In this document: piece after piece, positions 7,328 through 14,915 of the stretch | Position numbering within the stretch: position 1 is the first letter of the stretch | How the letters are laid out: the number at the start of each line of letters is the position of its first letter | DNA from: Paenibacillus massiliensis 2301065 = DSM 16942 | GTDB lineage: Bacteria > Bacillota > Bacilli > Paenibacillales > Paenibacillaceae | Assembly: GCF_000377505.1 (NCBI RefSeq) | Contig: NZ_KB898186.1 | Coordinates: forward strand, 310,001-374,000 | DNA: 64,000 nt | Direction of reading: 5' to 3' | Program-made: the position numbers and the translations under genes | The notes under the pieces: generated by a model | What the model was told of the DNA's origin: nothing | What the model saw: only the letters and a program-made list of their open reading frames with translations | Databases searched by the model: none

Positions 7328-8782
7328 TCAGCGTGCTGCCCATACTGATACGCTGCCTGCATTGACGGGAAAGGATGCCCATCCTTCCTTGTCGATGACA
7401 ATATGGTCCTCGCGGTTACCGGTCAGATCAACCCATTCCTTCCCGGCATGAGCGGGTCCTACACACATTCGCTTCTCACTGTTGCCTTTGTTGGAGATCA
7501 CGACAGCACAGCCGGATTTCTCAATCTCGGGGGTGCCTTGCCGGACCCAACCGATCGTATTGGGATGGTCGAAATAATCTATCTGCTCTCCGTAGGCCCT
7601 ATTCATTCGTGCGTAGAGCAGTGCATCAATCTCCGTTTGCTTGCCTGCAACAGGATGGTCGCCTTGTATACCGTAGTAGTCGCCGTAAAACACGCAAGGA
7701 TAGCCATCCCGGCGCAGTAGAATCAGGGCATACGCGATCTGTTTGAACCAATCCTCTACCCAGGATTCAAGAGCCTCCAATGGCTGCGAATCATGATTAT
7801 CCACGAACGTAACCGCATTAAGGGGATGCGTGTTGACCAGTGTATTCTTGAAAATAGTAGACAGGTCATAGGAGCTGCCTGCGAGCGAGGCATTGTGCAG
7901 ATTATAGTGCAGGGATACGTCGAACAGGTCAATTTTATAATCAATCGTGTCAAGGAATTCCTGGCATGCCTTGAGATCAGGCTTCCAAAACTCGCCCACC
8001 ATGTAGAAGTCCTGACCACGTTTGCGGATCATCTCGGTGGCGAATTCATGAACGAATTCATGGTTAATGTGCTTGATGGCGTCGAGTCGAAATCCGTTGC
8101 ATTGCAGCGTATCCACGAGCCATTTTCCCCACCCGATCATCTCTTCCCGGACGTCTGGATTGTTATAGTCAATGTTGGCGAACATCAGATAATCGTAGTT
8201 GCCGAACTCGCTGTCTACATTCTCATTCCACTGCTTGTTCTTTCCGAGAATACGAAATATCCCCGTACGATCCTTGCTCGCATCATAATCTGTTCCGTTA
8301 AAGTGCTCGAAATTCCACTTGAAGCTGGAATATTGATTGCCGCGGCCAGGAAAGTTGAACTTGGTCCAGCCTTCAATGTCGAAGGGCTTCGAGATGACCT
8401 CGTTTCGATTCTCCGGATTGACCTCGACGACCTTGAAGACCTCCGTCTCATCGGCCCCCGCTTTATGATTCATGACGAGATCGACGTATACGGCCAGTCC
8501 GTGCTGCACGCAGGCAGCTACGGCCTCCAGCAGCTCTCCCTTGGTACCGTACTTGGTGCGCACTGCGCCTTTCTGATTGAACTCTCCCAGATCATATAGA
8601 TCGTAGACACCATAGCCGGTATCGTCGGGGGATTGGCCCTTCGTCACGGGTGGAATCCAGAGGGCATCAATGCCTTTTGACTTCAGCTCAGGAGCCCGCT
8701 CAATGAGTCTCTTCCAATGGTTGCCGTCAGCTTCTACATGCCATTCGAAAAATTGCATCATCGTATGATTTCTCTTCATCAT
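7328..8782 (-). CDS. Alpha-amylase, GH13 subfamily 5 type, cytoplasmic
   Basis: A 484-residue glycoside hydrolase family 13 enzyme that cleaves alpha-1,4-glucan. Conserved regions: DLVMNHKAG (101-109), GFRLDAIKH with the nucleophile D234, VGEFW with the acid/base E264, and FVDNHD with D331. The N-terminus TMMQFFEWH is typical of GH13_5 liquefying amylases, but no signal peptide precedes it, so it should act inside the cell like E. coli AmyA. The start ATG at 8782 (or 8779) has AAAGGGGG about seven bases upstream; an earlier in-frame codon at 8809 has none. There are no linked sugar-transport genes. Its 3' end faces the photolyase terminator. Confidence 0.92.
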   Translation of the reverse strand: MMKRNHTMMQFFEWHVEADGNHWKRLIERAPELKSKGIDALWIPPVTKGQSPDDTGYGVYDLYDLGEFNQKGAVRTKYGTKGELLEAVAACVQHGLAVYVDLVMNHKAGADETEVFKVVEVNPENRNEVISKPFDIEGWTKFNFPGRGNQYSSFKWNFEHFNGTDYDASKDRTGIFRILGKNKQWNENVDSEFGNYDYLMFANIDYNNPDVREEMIGWGKWLVDTLQCNGFRLDAIKHINHEFVHEFATEMIRKRGQDFYMVGEFWKPDLKACQEFLDTIDYKIDLFDVSLHYNLHNASLAGSSYDLSTIFKNTLVNTHPLNAVTFVDNHDSQPLEALESWVEDWFKQIAYALILLRRDGYPCVFYGDYYGIQGDHPVAGKQTEIDALLYARMNRAYGEQIDYFDHPNTIGWVRQGTPEIEKSGCAVVISNKGNSEKRMCVGPAHAGKEWVDLTGNREDHIVIDKEGWASFPVNAGSVSVWAAR

Positions 8783-9187
8783 CAGGAGTCCCCCTTTGCA
8801 TATATCCAATTACCCACGATCATAGCCTGTCTAAACCTGGGCAAAAGCGTAAAGAAGCGCCAAGCAAGTGTGAGACCTAACTGTCTTGTCCATGCTTGTA
8901 TTGTACACCAATCGAAATAAGCGGTTAAAGTCAAGGTATCGAAGGCGTGGTCTTTCGATATGAATCAGGATATGCATGGCACACAGTGAATGCTTCGCCT
9001 GTAAAGAGGGATAGCGGGTTCAGGGTTCCTCTGTGATACAATAATAACCATCTACAACAAGCATATACTCCCCTGTAATCGTTTCTTGTGAAGATTTCAA
9101 GACGGGATGAACGGGGGCGATGATCATACGTTCTAATTTTGATGTTACGGAGGTGAACAAGAACGGGCAATCCCGGTTCTGAATAGG
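8783..9187. other. Divergent intergenic region, no gene seen
   Basis: This 405-bp stretch separates the amylase (minus) from the HNH gene (plus). It must hold both promoters, but I found no pair of boxes with good spacing. A GGAGG at 9149-9153 lies too far (about 35 bp) from the HNH start. A short imperfect hairpin GAACGGG/CCCGGTTC sits at about 9161-9180. Nothing else is supported. Confidence 0.4.
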
Positions 9188-9943
9188 ATGGACTCACAAC
9201 AACAGCATGCCCACAAGCAGTGTCCTGGCTGCCAGATCAGCAGGCCTCTGACAGACTTCCGGCGCAGGACAGGCCGCAGGTCCAGTCCCAACTCCCGCCG
9301 CGGCCTATGCCGCGAGTGTCGTCATAGCCCACCCGCACAGAACTCGTCTGCTACCAACAGCATGAAGCATGGACCATCGGATACAACGGCTGCGGCAGAG
9401 AACGTACAGTTAGCCGCGGTTATGAAGAAGCCAGCTGTAGCAGGCAGGCCTCGTTCGCAGCAGCGGCGGAAGCCAGCGGTTCCGCGCTTTGCACATGAAC
9501 ATCCGGGACATATCCCTCTGACCATCTCCAGCAAGCGAGAGCTTGATCCACGAGATATATCACGGCTGCGACCTAATAGGAATGGACTTGTACGCATGAG
9601 AGGGAAGACGGATAAGGGGAGAAGATGGCAGCAAGAGATTGAGATGGAGCTAGCCCATACGCTGGTTAGAGAGCATATGGCTGTCATCGTGAACCGCACC
9701 ACGATTCGCCGATTGTACAGCAACAAGGAATTCAGGAATATGATCATGAAGCGTGACAACTATACCTGCTATTATTGTGGCCAATACGGGGATACCCTCG
9801 ATCATCTATTGCCCCGGGCACGCGGAGGACATACGACTCCCGTGAATTGTGTGTGTGCTTGTAATGAATGTAACCAATCCAAGGCGGCCCGCGACGTCGA
9901 CGAATTCATCGAATCCCGGGAGGCGTCATTGTCAGATGAATAG
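9188..9943 (+). CDS. HNH endonuclease with N-terminal zinc-finger-like motif
   Basis: A 251-residue protein. Residues about 11-40 carry two CxxC pairs (CPGC, CREC) separated by an Arg-rich stretch, probably one zinc knuckle. A low-complexity basic linker follows. The C-terminal HNH nuclease has RDNYTCYYCGQYG, DHLLPRARGG and CACNECNQSK, that is, the metal CxxC pairs and the DH of the beta-beta-alpha-metal site. HNH proteins of this size occur as DNases of phage, mobile and defence origin as well as house genes. The upstream Shine-Dalgarno is poor, so the exact start is uncertain. There is no phage gene nearby. Confidence 0.8.
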   Translation: MDSQQQHAHKQCPGCQISRPLTDFRRRTGRRSSPNSRRGLCRECRHSPPAQNSSATNSMKHGPSDTTAAAENVQLAAVMKKPAVAGRPRSQQRRKPAVPRFAHEHPGHIPLTISSKRELDPRDISRLRPNRNGLVRMRGKTDKGRRWQQEIEMELAHTLVREHMAVIVNRTTIRRLYSNKEFRNMIMKRDNYTCYYCGQYGDTLDHLLPRARGGHTTPVNCVCACNECNQSKAARDVDEFIESREASLSDE

Positions 9944-10217
9944 ATAAGCAATAGATAGGTCATGGCACACCATGCAACGCAGTAGGGGCAGGCTGACGTG
10001 GCAGCAGGACGTCGTGGGCGTGGTCACATTACACCTCGCGCATAGCACGCCAATAGCACCAGAGCATCAGCGGTAAGCCGACACGTTCTGGTGCAGGGGA
10101 AGCTTGAATGCATGCTCTTAAATATTGTTGTAGAAAATAGGGCACGTGGTAGAGCTTGCTGGCGTACTGCTTATTGCTGTGCTGCTATATTGCTGTACTA
10201 CTGTACTGCTATAATTC

Positions 10218-10628
10218 TTACTGCTGCATGTCCGAATAGAGTTCTACTTCAAAGCCGGATTCTTTCCATGCTGTCGTGCCGCCTTGAATATAGGCAACGT
10301 TCTCGAAGCCCATCTGTTGAAGAATATAGGCACCGATGGCTGCCTGACCTCCTGCTCCGCAGGTCGTTAAGATCGGGCGGCTCCGGTCGGACAGACGTTC
10401 GTCGCGCAATTGCTGCGGCACCTCCAGATCTGCACGAATCGGCAGCATGCCCAGCGAGATATTCTCACTGCTGCGGATGAGCCCGCATGCCCCGGCATCT
10501 ACTGAATCCTGTACGTCGATGATGAACGTGTTAGGATCGGATTCTATCATCTTCTTGGCTTCCTCGGAGCTTACCCCTTTGACATGAGCTTCAGCCTCTC
10601 GTACCATATCTGCGAATGTTTTTGCCAC
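10218..10628 (-). CDS. Rhodanese-like sulfurtransferase domain protein
   Basis: A single rhodanese domain of 136 residues. The active-site loop is CGAGGQ in LTTCGAGGQAAIGA, with the sulfur-accepting Cys at about residue 90. The second signature IIDVQDSVDAGACGLI replaces the usual DVRxxxEF, so the CH2-A Arg/Glu pair is absent. The C-terminal FENVAYIQGGTTAWKESGF is typical. Likely role: sulfur transfer or persulfide handling. The start is a GTG at 10628 with GGAGGA seven bases before it. The downstream flank (10155-10230) is a low-complexity stretch rich in TGCTGTA-like steps with no gene. Confidence 0.85.
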   Translation of the reverse strand: MAKTFADMVREAEAHVKGVSSEEAKKMIESDPNTFIIDVQDSVDAGACGLIRSSENISLGMLPIRADLEVPQQLRDERLSDRSRPILTTCGAGGQAAIGAYILQQMGFENVAYIQGGTTAWKESGFEVELYSDMQQ

Positions 10629-11235
10629 GGTTCATTCCTCCATTTCCGAATACACGGTTAGATTGCTGATTTGAGTTACTTACTGATTTAAGTTGTCCCA
10701 TAATCTATTTCTCAATTGTGTTACCCAAGGTTTATTACCCTCCGTACGGCCGCTTGCCTTCAGTTTCCTGAAAATTCATAGAGATTTATGTAGGAAAATA
10801 TGTTTAGATTTTGTGACAGACACAATTTACTCGACACAGGAATGACGTTAGATCTCCTTGATATTGCTGTATTTCCAAGGCCTTTCTGGAGTTTGACGTG
10901 AAGTTTTTTATAGTTTTTTCTGAAAATATTAAAATTGTTTCGACGTTAGGCTTGTGAAAGGTGTAATATAGGGGTATAGAGTTCCGTTTCGGCCTGTTTT
11001 GATTCTGGATCAGATTCACGATGGCATGGAAGCAGTATGAACACCGGAGACCGTTATTTGCCGATGCATCGGGCTGCTGGAGAACCCGGTGACGCCTAGT
11101 TGCGTCCTCAGGGTGGCTTTTTCGTGTGACCGTGTATTTATATCAATCTTCGGGATTATGCAGCCAGTGTACTGCGTGGCAGGTTACAGGAGAGGAATGG
11201 ACTTCTATCCCAGAGTAAAGGAGGACGTTCGCGTC
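10629..11235. other. Long divergent intergenic region with a possible structured leader
   Basis: This 607-bp region lies between the rhodanese gene and yjlC. It holds a short palindrome TTGTG-ACAGA-CACAA (10811-10825). Nearer yjlC there are nested repeats: CACCGG (11042-11047) pairs with CCGGTG (11086-11091), enclosing the 12-bp palindrome CCGATGCATCGG (11061-11072), and next to it GACGC-CTAGTT-GCGTC (11091-11106). These could form a multi-stem leader RNA before yjlC-ndh. I could not match them to a known riboswitch class. No coding sequence is supported. Confidence 0.4.
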
Positions 11236-11667
11236 ATGTCAGAAAATCAACAAGAGGTGGCAGTTACTCAAGAGGCTACACAAGAGACTCGCGATGTGCT
11301 GGATCAGCTGATGAAGCCAGAGGTTCAACAGTCGTTGACAGTCCTGGTAGAAAATCTGCCGAAATTAACTGAGATGGTTACAGTGATGACCAATGCGTAC
11401 GATGTAGCGAGAAGCTTGGCGACAGACCCGGTATTTATCGGTGATATGAAAAGCTCCATGGGAGAGTTTGTGAAGCCAGTAACAGAATCGGCCAAAGGCC
11501 TTGCATCTGCTGCTATTGAAGCTGGTGATCGTGTGCAGACAGAATCGGGTTCCGTGGGATTGTTTGCATTGCTCAAAATGTTGAAGGACCCTAATGTACA
11601 AAAGACGCTTCGCTTCAGCCAGGCTTTCCTGGAAATCCTGAACGAACGCCAACGTGAGAGTAAGTAA
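11236..11667 (+). CDS. yjlC: YjlC-like DUF1641 protein
   Basis: A 143-residue DUF1641 protein. The pattern LDQLMKPEVQQSLTVLVENLPKLTEMV, a central helix and the C-terminal LLKMLKDPNVQKTLRFSQAFLEIL are characteristic. Its function is unknown; in Bacillus subtilis yjlC precedes ndh in one operon, and the same order occurs here with a 36-bp gap, so it is probably tied to NADH dehydrogenase. The start ATG at 11236 follows AAAGGAGG with a rather long spacing of about 11. An in-frame extension to 11089 has no ribosome-binding site and crosses the stem-loops described for the leader. Confidence 0.85.
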   Translation: MSENQQEVAVTQEATQETRDVLDQLMKPEVQQSLTVLVENLPKLTEMVTVMTNAYDVARSLATDPVFIGDMKSSMGEFVKPVTESAKGLASAAIEAGDRVQTESGSVGLFALLKMLKDPNVQKTLRFSQAFLEILNERQRESK

Positions 11668-11703
11668 TACAATCTAGAAGGTAAGAACGAACGGAGGATG
11701 GAA

Positions 11704-12885
11704 ATGTCGAAGCAAATTTTGATTCTTGGTGGCGGCTACGGCGGCGTGCTGGCTGCACTGTCAGCTCGTCAGCATATGAGCTCCAGCGAGGCTACAATTA
11801 CTGTAGTTAACCGCTATGCCACTCATCAGATTATTACAGAGCTGCACCGTCTGGCAGCAGGTACAATTCACGAGAAGGCTGTTGCACTTCCTTTGGAGAA
11901 GCTGTTCCGCAACAAGGACATCAATCTGAAGATTGATACCGTGAGCGAGATCAGCACAGAGAGCAAGAAGGTGACCTTGGCTAGCGGCGCGACCCTGAGC
12001 TATGATGCACTGGTTATCGCATTGGGCAGCCAAACTGCATACTTCGGAATTCCGGGGCTGGAGCAATACAGCCTGACACTGAAATCCGTAGATGAAGCGA
12101 ACAAGATTCGTGCGCATGTGGAAGCTCGTCTGGATGCTTACAAGCAATCTGGCAACAAAGCAGACGCTACGATTGTTGTTGGTGGCGGCGGTCTGACAGG
12201 CATCGAGCTGATTGGCGAATTCGCTGACAAGCTGCCAGAAGTATGCCGTGCAAAAGGTATCAACTATGAAGATATCAGCCTGTACTGTGTGGAAGCAGGT
12301 CCTTCCATTCTGGCAGGCTTCGCTCCAGAGCTGATCGACCGTGCGGTTACCAGCCTTGAGAAACGTGGTGTTCAATTCGTGACTGGCGTGCCGATCACGG
12401 AGATGAAAGAGAAAGAAGTTCTGCTGAAGGACGGCCGCTCCATTGAGACGAATACGCTCATCTGGACTGGTGGCGTACAAGGCAACGTGCTTGTAGGCGC
12501 TTCTGGCATCGAAGTAGATCGTGGACGCGCAACGGTTACAGGTGCGCTGCAATCCACTTCCCATGAGGATGTATTCGTAGCTGGTGACAGTGCTGTAGTA
12601 TTCCCAGGCGAAGGACAGCGTCCTTATCCGCCGACAGCACAGCTGGCATGGCAAATGGGTGAGACGATCGGCTACAACCTGTTCGCATACTTCAATGGTC
12701 ATACCATGGAGCGCTTCACTCCAGTATTCTCTGGTACACTGGGAAGCTTGGGCAGAACAGATGCGATCGGTTCCGTAGGCGCGAACCAGACCCAATTGAA
12801 AGGCGCTGTAGCAACTTTGATGAAGGAAGGCAGCAACATTCGCTACCTGTCCCATATCAAAGGTCTGTTCGCATTGGCCTACTAA
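11704..12885 (+). CDS. ndh: Type II NADH dehydrogenase (NDH-2)
   Basis: A 393-residue single-subunit, non-proton-pumping NADH:quinone oxidoreductase. The FAD-binding GGGYGG is at the N-terminus (ILILGGGYGGVLAAL). The NAD-binding GGGGLTGIELIGE lies at about 155. The second FAD contact VFVAGDSAVV is at about 295, followed by PPTAQLAWQMGE. The C-terminus is short, consistent with peripheral membrane association. The ATG at 11704 is chosen over 11698 because GGAGG is six bases upstream of it. It is probably co-transcribed with yjlC; in Bacillus this operon is controlled by Rex, but I saw no Rex site of canonical spacing here. Confidence 0.92.
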   Translation: MSKQILILGGGYGGVLAALSARQHMSSSEATITVVNRYATHQIITELHRLAAGTIHEKAVALPLEKLFRNKDINLKIDTVSEISTESKKVTLASGATLSYDALVIALGSQTAYFGIPGLEQYSLTLKSVDEANKIRAHVEARLDAYKQSGNKADATIVVGGGGLTGIELIGEFADKLPEVCRAKGINYEDISLYCVEAGPSILAGFAPELIDRAVTSLEKRGVQFVTGVPITEMKEKEVLLKDGRSIETNTLIWTGGVQGNVLVGASGIEVDRGRATVTGALQSTSHEDVFVAGDSAVVFPGEGQRPYPPTAQLAWQMGETIGYNLFAYFNGHTMERFTPVFSGTLGSLGRTDAIGSVGANQTQLKGAVATLMKEGSNIRYLSHIKGLFALAY

Positions 12886-12925
12886 TCTTTTTAACAATAT
12901 TCTTTCATACGTATTGTATGAATCT

Positions 12926-12966
12926 CAACGCGTGCCAGGCTTCTGGTACGCGTTGTTTGCTTTTTG
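12926..12966 (+). terminator. Terminator of yjlC-ndh
   Basis: Arms CAACGCGT (12926-12933) and ACGCGTTG (12948-12955), extended by GCCAG/CTGGT, are followed by a T-rich tail. Confidence 0.85.
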
Positions 12967-13107
12967 GTAGTATAGAATAGCAATCATCAGGGAATGTGTT
13001 TATAATAATTAGGATATTTCCGTGGGGAACATAATTCGAAATATGCTGTGCAAGCATAGCATGTGAAATTCAGTTTTGTAGCCTGCAAGTAGAGGGGGAG
13101 TTCAAGA

Positions 13108-13653
13108 TTGTCGCTACGAATCTATATTCTCGGGTCCTTGTATTATAGAGAGCTGCATCCTTATGAGATTAAGAAGAAAATCATGGAAGCTACAGACAAT
13201 AAAGTGAACATCACGGATGGTAACCTGTATTATAATTTTGAGGCTTTGCTAAAGAAGGACTACATTCGCAAATCAGAGACGGTTCAATCCGAGAATCGCC
13301 CGGAGAAGACAACTTATCGTATTACAGAGTCGGGGCAGGATGCACTCAAGGAAGGGATATATGCCGCCTTCAAAGATCCTAAGTCCATTGAATCGCTCTT
13401 TGCCCCCTTGCTATTCATTGAGCTGGTCGATATCCAGCGGCTGATCTTTTTTATTCAGGAAATCATCACAGAGCTTGAGAAAGACCTTGAGCAGTACGAT
13501 GATAAATGGCTAAACTATTCCAAAAGAGTGAATGAGGTCATTCTGACGGATAAGGGACATTATGCCAGCTTCATAGCGGATCATGTATGGAATCGAAAGA
13601 AGCTTGAATTGGATTCATACACGAAGCTCCTGAACATTTTGAAGAATTCATAA
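13108..13653 (+). CDS. PadR family transcriptional regulator
   Basis: A 181-residue regulator. The N-terminal winged helix has the PadR signature LYYRELHPYEIKKKI, then ITDGNLYYNFEALLKKDYI and the wing TTYRITESGQDAL. The C-terminal helices (residues 95-180) form the dimerisation arm. PadR proteins usually repress an adjacent drug-efflux operon and are released by the drug. Here the next genes are such an operon, whose promoter overlaps a perfect palindrome at 13945-13964. The start is a TTG at 13108 with GGGGGAG seven bases before it. An ATGCT/AGCAT inverted repeat about 60 bp upstream of the gene could be an autoregulatory site. Confidence 0.9.
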   Translation: MSLRIYILGSLYYRELHPYEIKKKIMEATDNKVNITDGNLYYNFEALLKKDYIRKSETVQSENRPEKTTYRITESGQDALKEGIYAAFKDPKSIESLFAPLLFIELVDIQRLIFFIQEIITELEKDLEQYDDKWLNYSKRVNEVILTDKGHYASFIADHVWNRKKLELDSYTKLLNILKNS

Positions 13654-13669
13654 GGCATCCAAGCTACAG

Positions 13670-13750
13670 ATCCATAAGTCATAGAACCACAGATCATAGA
13701 ACCATAGAGCTACAGAGTCACAAAAGTACAGATCCATAAATTCATAGAAC
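13670..13750. repeat. Degenerate short repeats after the padR-type gene
   Basis: The motif CATAGAACCATAGA/CAGATCCATAA and variants recur five or six times in about 80 bp, with no reading frame. It looks like slippage-derived low-complexity DNA. Downstream, to 13900, an AAGCC/GGCTT pair before a seven-T run (13853-13859) may be the padR terminator, but the stem is weak. Confidence 0.5.
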
Positions 13751-13906
13751 CCTAGCGCTCCGTAGTGTCTCGATAGTGCCAAGATCGACATTATGGACCC
13801 GATAAGCCTTCAGGCTGTGCCCGTGCGAATTCGCAACCGGTATGGCTTGGAGGTTTTTTTGAAAATAATAGTGCTCGAATGAGCATGACATGAACAATCA
13901 AACATA

Positions 13907-13935
13907 TTGACAACAATTCAGGAGTTAGCTACAAT
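13907..13935 (+). promoter_or_regulatory. Sigma-A promoter of the efflux operon
   Basis: TTGACA (13907-13912), exactly 17 bp, TACAAT (13930-13935). Transcription should start near 13942, directly at the palindrome that follows. It is close to consensus, so the operon probably needs tight repression. Confidence 0.85.
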
Positions 13936-13944
13936 CATTATCAA

Positions 13945-13964
13945 ATTACTCTGTACAGAGTAAT
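13945..13964. promoter_or_regulatory. Perfect 20-bp palindrome, probable PadR operator
   Basis: ATTACTCTGTACAGAGTAAT is an exact palindrome placed about ten bases past the -10 box, overlapping the expected transcription start. PadR operators often have a central GTAC-like core, as here. Binding by the upstream PadR protein is inferred. Confidence 0.75.
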
Positions 13965-13999
13965 CTATACAGAACGGGTCTTTACTTCTGGTTCGCCAT

Positions 14000-14023
14000 C
14001 CTCTTAGCCAAAGAGGTTTTTTT
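14000..14023 (+). terminator. Terminator-like hairpin inside the efflux operon leader
   Basis: CCTCT-7 nt-AGAGG followed directly by seven T's, about 60 nt after the predicted transcription start and 220 nt before the first gene. It would be an intrinsic attenuator of the operon; the remaining leader (14024-14246) has no convincing gene. Confidence 0.65.
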
Positions 14024-14246
14024 CTGCATGCTGGATGCTTAAAGCTCGAACAATGCCACATCTATGTAGAACATTTATGCGAAGGGAGAACCAGGGAGGA
14101 AGGTACAAGAAAGACACGAGAAAGGTACAAGAGGTGTGCCTAAGCGGTCGACAGCCCGGATCAGCTCAAGACAAGAGGGTAGAGTCCGGCATTTTGAGGC
14201 TGAGTAATTGGTTTTTAGAAAAATACAGGCTGTAGAGGTGGATGTA

Positions 14247-14900
14247 GTGAGTAAAAAGCAACTTTATATCGTGCTTATAGTGCTGGTTATACTGAGCGGC
14301 GGTGCCTTGGGATTCTATTATTGGTATCAAGGTACCCACTATGTGACAAGTGATGATGCCCGGATTTCTGCAGAGCAGTACAAGGTTATGCCGCAAATGA
14401 CGGCCAAAATCAATGAGATTCAGGTTGAGGAAGGCGATGTGCTGAAGCAAAATGAGATGATTGCTGTACAGGATACGGCGGGTCTTGAACCTAGCTCGAT
14501 TAGTAAATCTGTACTGCGTGCTCCTATTGATGGGACAGTAATCAAGATTTATGCCAGGGAAAAGGAGATTGTCTCACCAAGCTCCGCAGTGGCGATCATG
14601 GTTGATATGAACAATCTGTATGTCGCGACGAACATCGAAGAGACCGAGATTAGCCGGATCAAGCCGGGCGCACTTGTGGATGTCACGCTGGATGCCGCGG
14701 GGAGCCAAGTGATTCAAGGGAAGGTCAGAAGAGTAGGGCAGGCGTCGAACTCGGTATTCTCGGTGATTCCGTCTGTGAACACCAGTGGCAATTTCAACAA
14801 AGTTACACAGCGCATCCCTGTAGAGATTGCATTGAATGTACCGGAGGGCTTGAGTTTGATCCCGGGAACGAACGTAGAAGTCAAGATTCATACGCCATAA
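14247..14900 (+). CDS. HlyD/EmrA-type membrane fusion protein, short form
   Basis: A 217-residue periplasmic-adaptor-like protein. One N-terminal membrane segment (residues 6-25) is followed by THYVTSDDARISAEQY, the EmrA/HlyD lead-in, then a lipoyl/barrel-sandwich half (INEIQVEEGDVLKQNEMI), the second half (LRAPIDGTVIKIYAREKEIV) and a beta-barrel domain. The long coiled-coil hairpin of classical EmrA is missing, as in many Gram-positive adaptors. The start is a GTG at 14247 with AGAGGTGG before it; the longer frame to 14208 lacks a site. It is the first gene of the efflux operon, 15 bp before the MFS pump. Confidence 0.85.
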   Translation: MSKKQLYIVLIVLVILSGGALGFYYWYQGTHYVTSDDARISAEQYKVMPQMTAKINEIQVEEGDVLKQNEMIAVQDTAGLEPSSISKSVLRAPIDGTVIKIYAREKEIVSPSSAVAIMVDMNNLYVATNIEETEISRIKPGALVDVTLDAAGSQVIQGKVRRVGQASNSVFSVIPSVNTSGNFNKVTQRIPVEIALNVPEGLSLIPGTNVEVKIHTP

Positions 14901-14915
14901 GGAGGGAAGGTCATA

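Noticed and set aside
7793-8599. A 268-codon plus-strand frame
   Set aside because: It lies entirely antisense to the alpha-amylase gene and has no ribosome site.
9153-9182. A nine-codon leader peptide (GTG at 9153) before the HNH gene
   Set aside because: The GGAGG overlaps the GTG itself, so initiation there is unlikely.
10811-10825. TTGTG-ACAGA-CACAA as a Rex operator for yjlC-ndh
   Set aside because: Rex sites are TTGTGAA-N4-TTCACAA; here the spacing between the TTGTG and CACAA halves is 5 rather than 8, and the site is over 400 bp from yjlC.
10804-11019. A 71-codon minus-strand frame upstream of yjlC
   Set aside because: AT-rich chance frame without ribosome site or pattern, in a non-coding divergent region.
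11761-12897. A 378-codon frame on the minus strand
   Set aside because: It is antisense to ndh, whose domains are clear, and its Cys/His-rich translation has no family character or start site.
13670-13750. CRISPR-like array after the padR-type gene
   Set aside because: Units are degenerate, about 14-18 bp, with no constant spacer length and no cas gene nearby.
14035-14235. A 66-codon plus-strand frame in the efflux operon leader
   Set aside because: It has no Shine-Dalgarno, an Arg-rich translation without pattern, and overlaps the real HlyD-type start region. A role as leader peptide cannot be excluded but is not supported.
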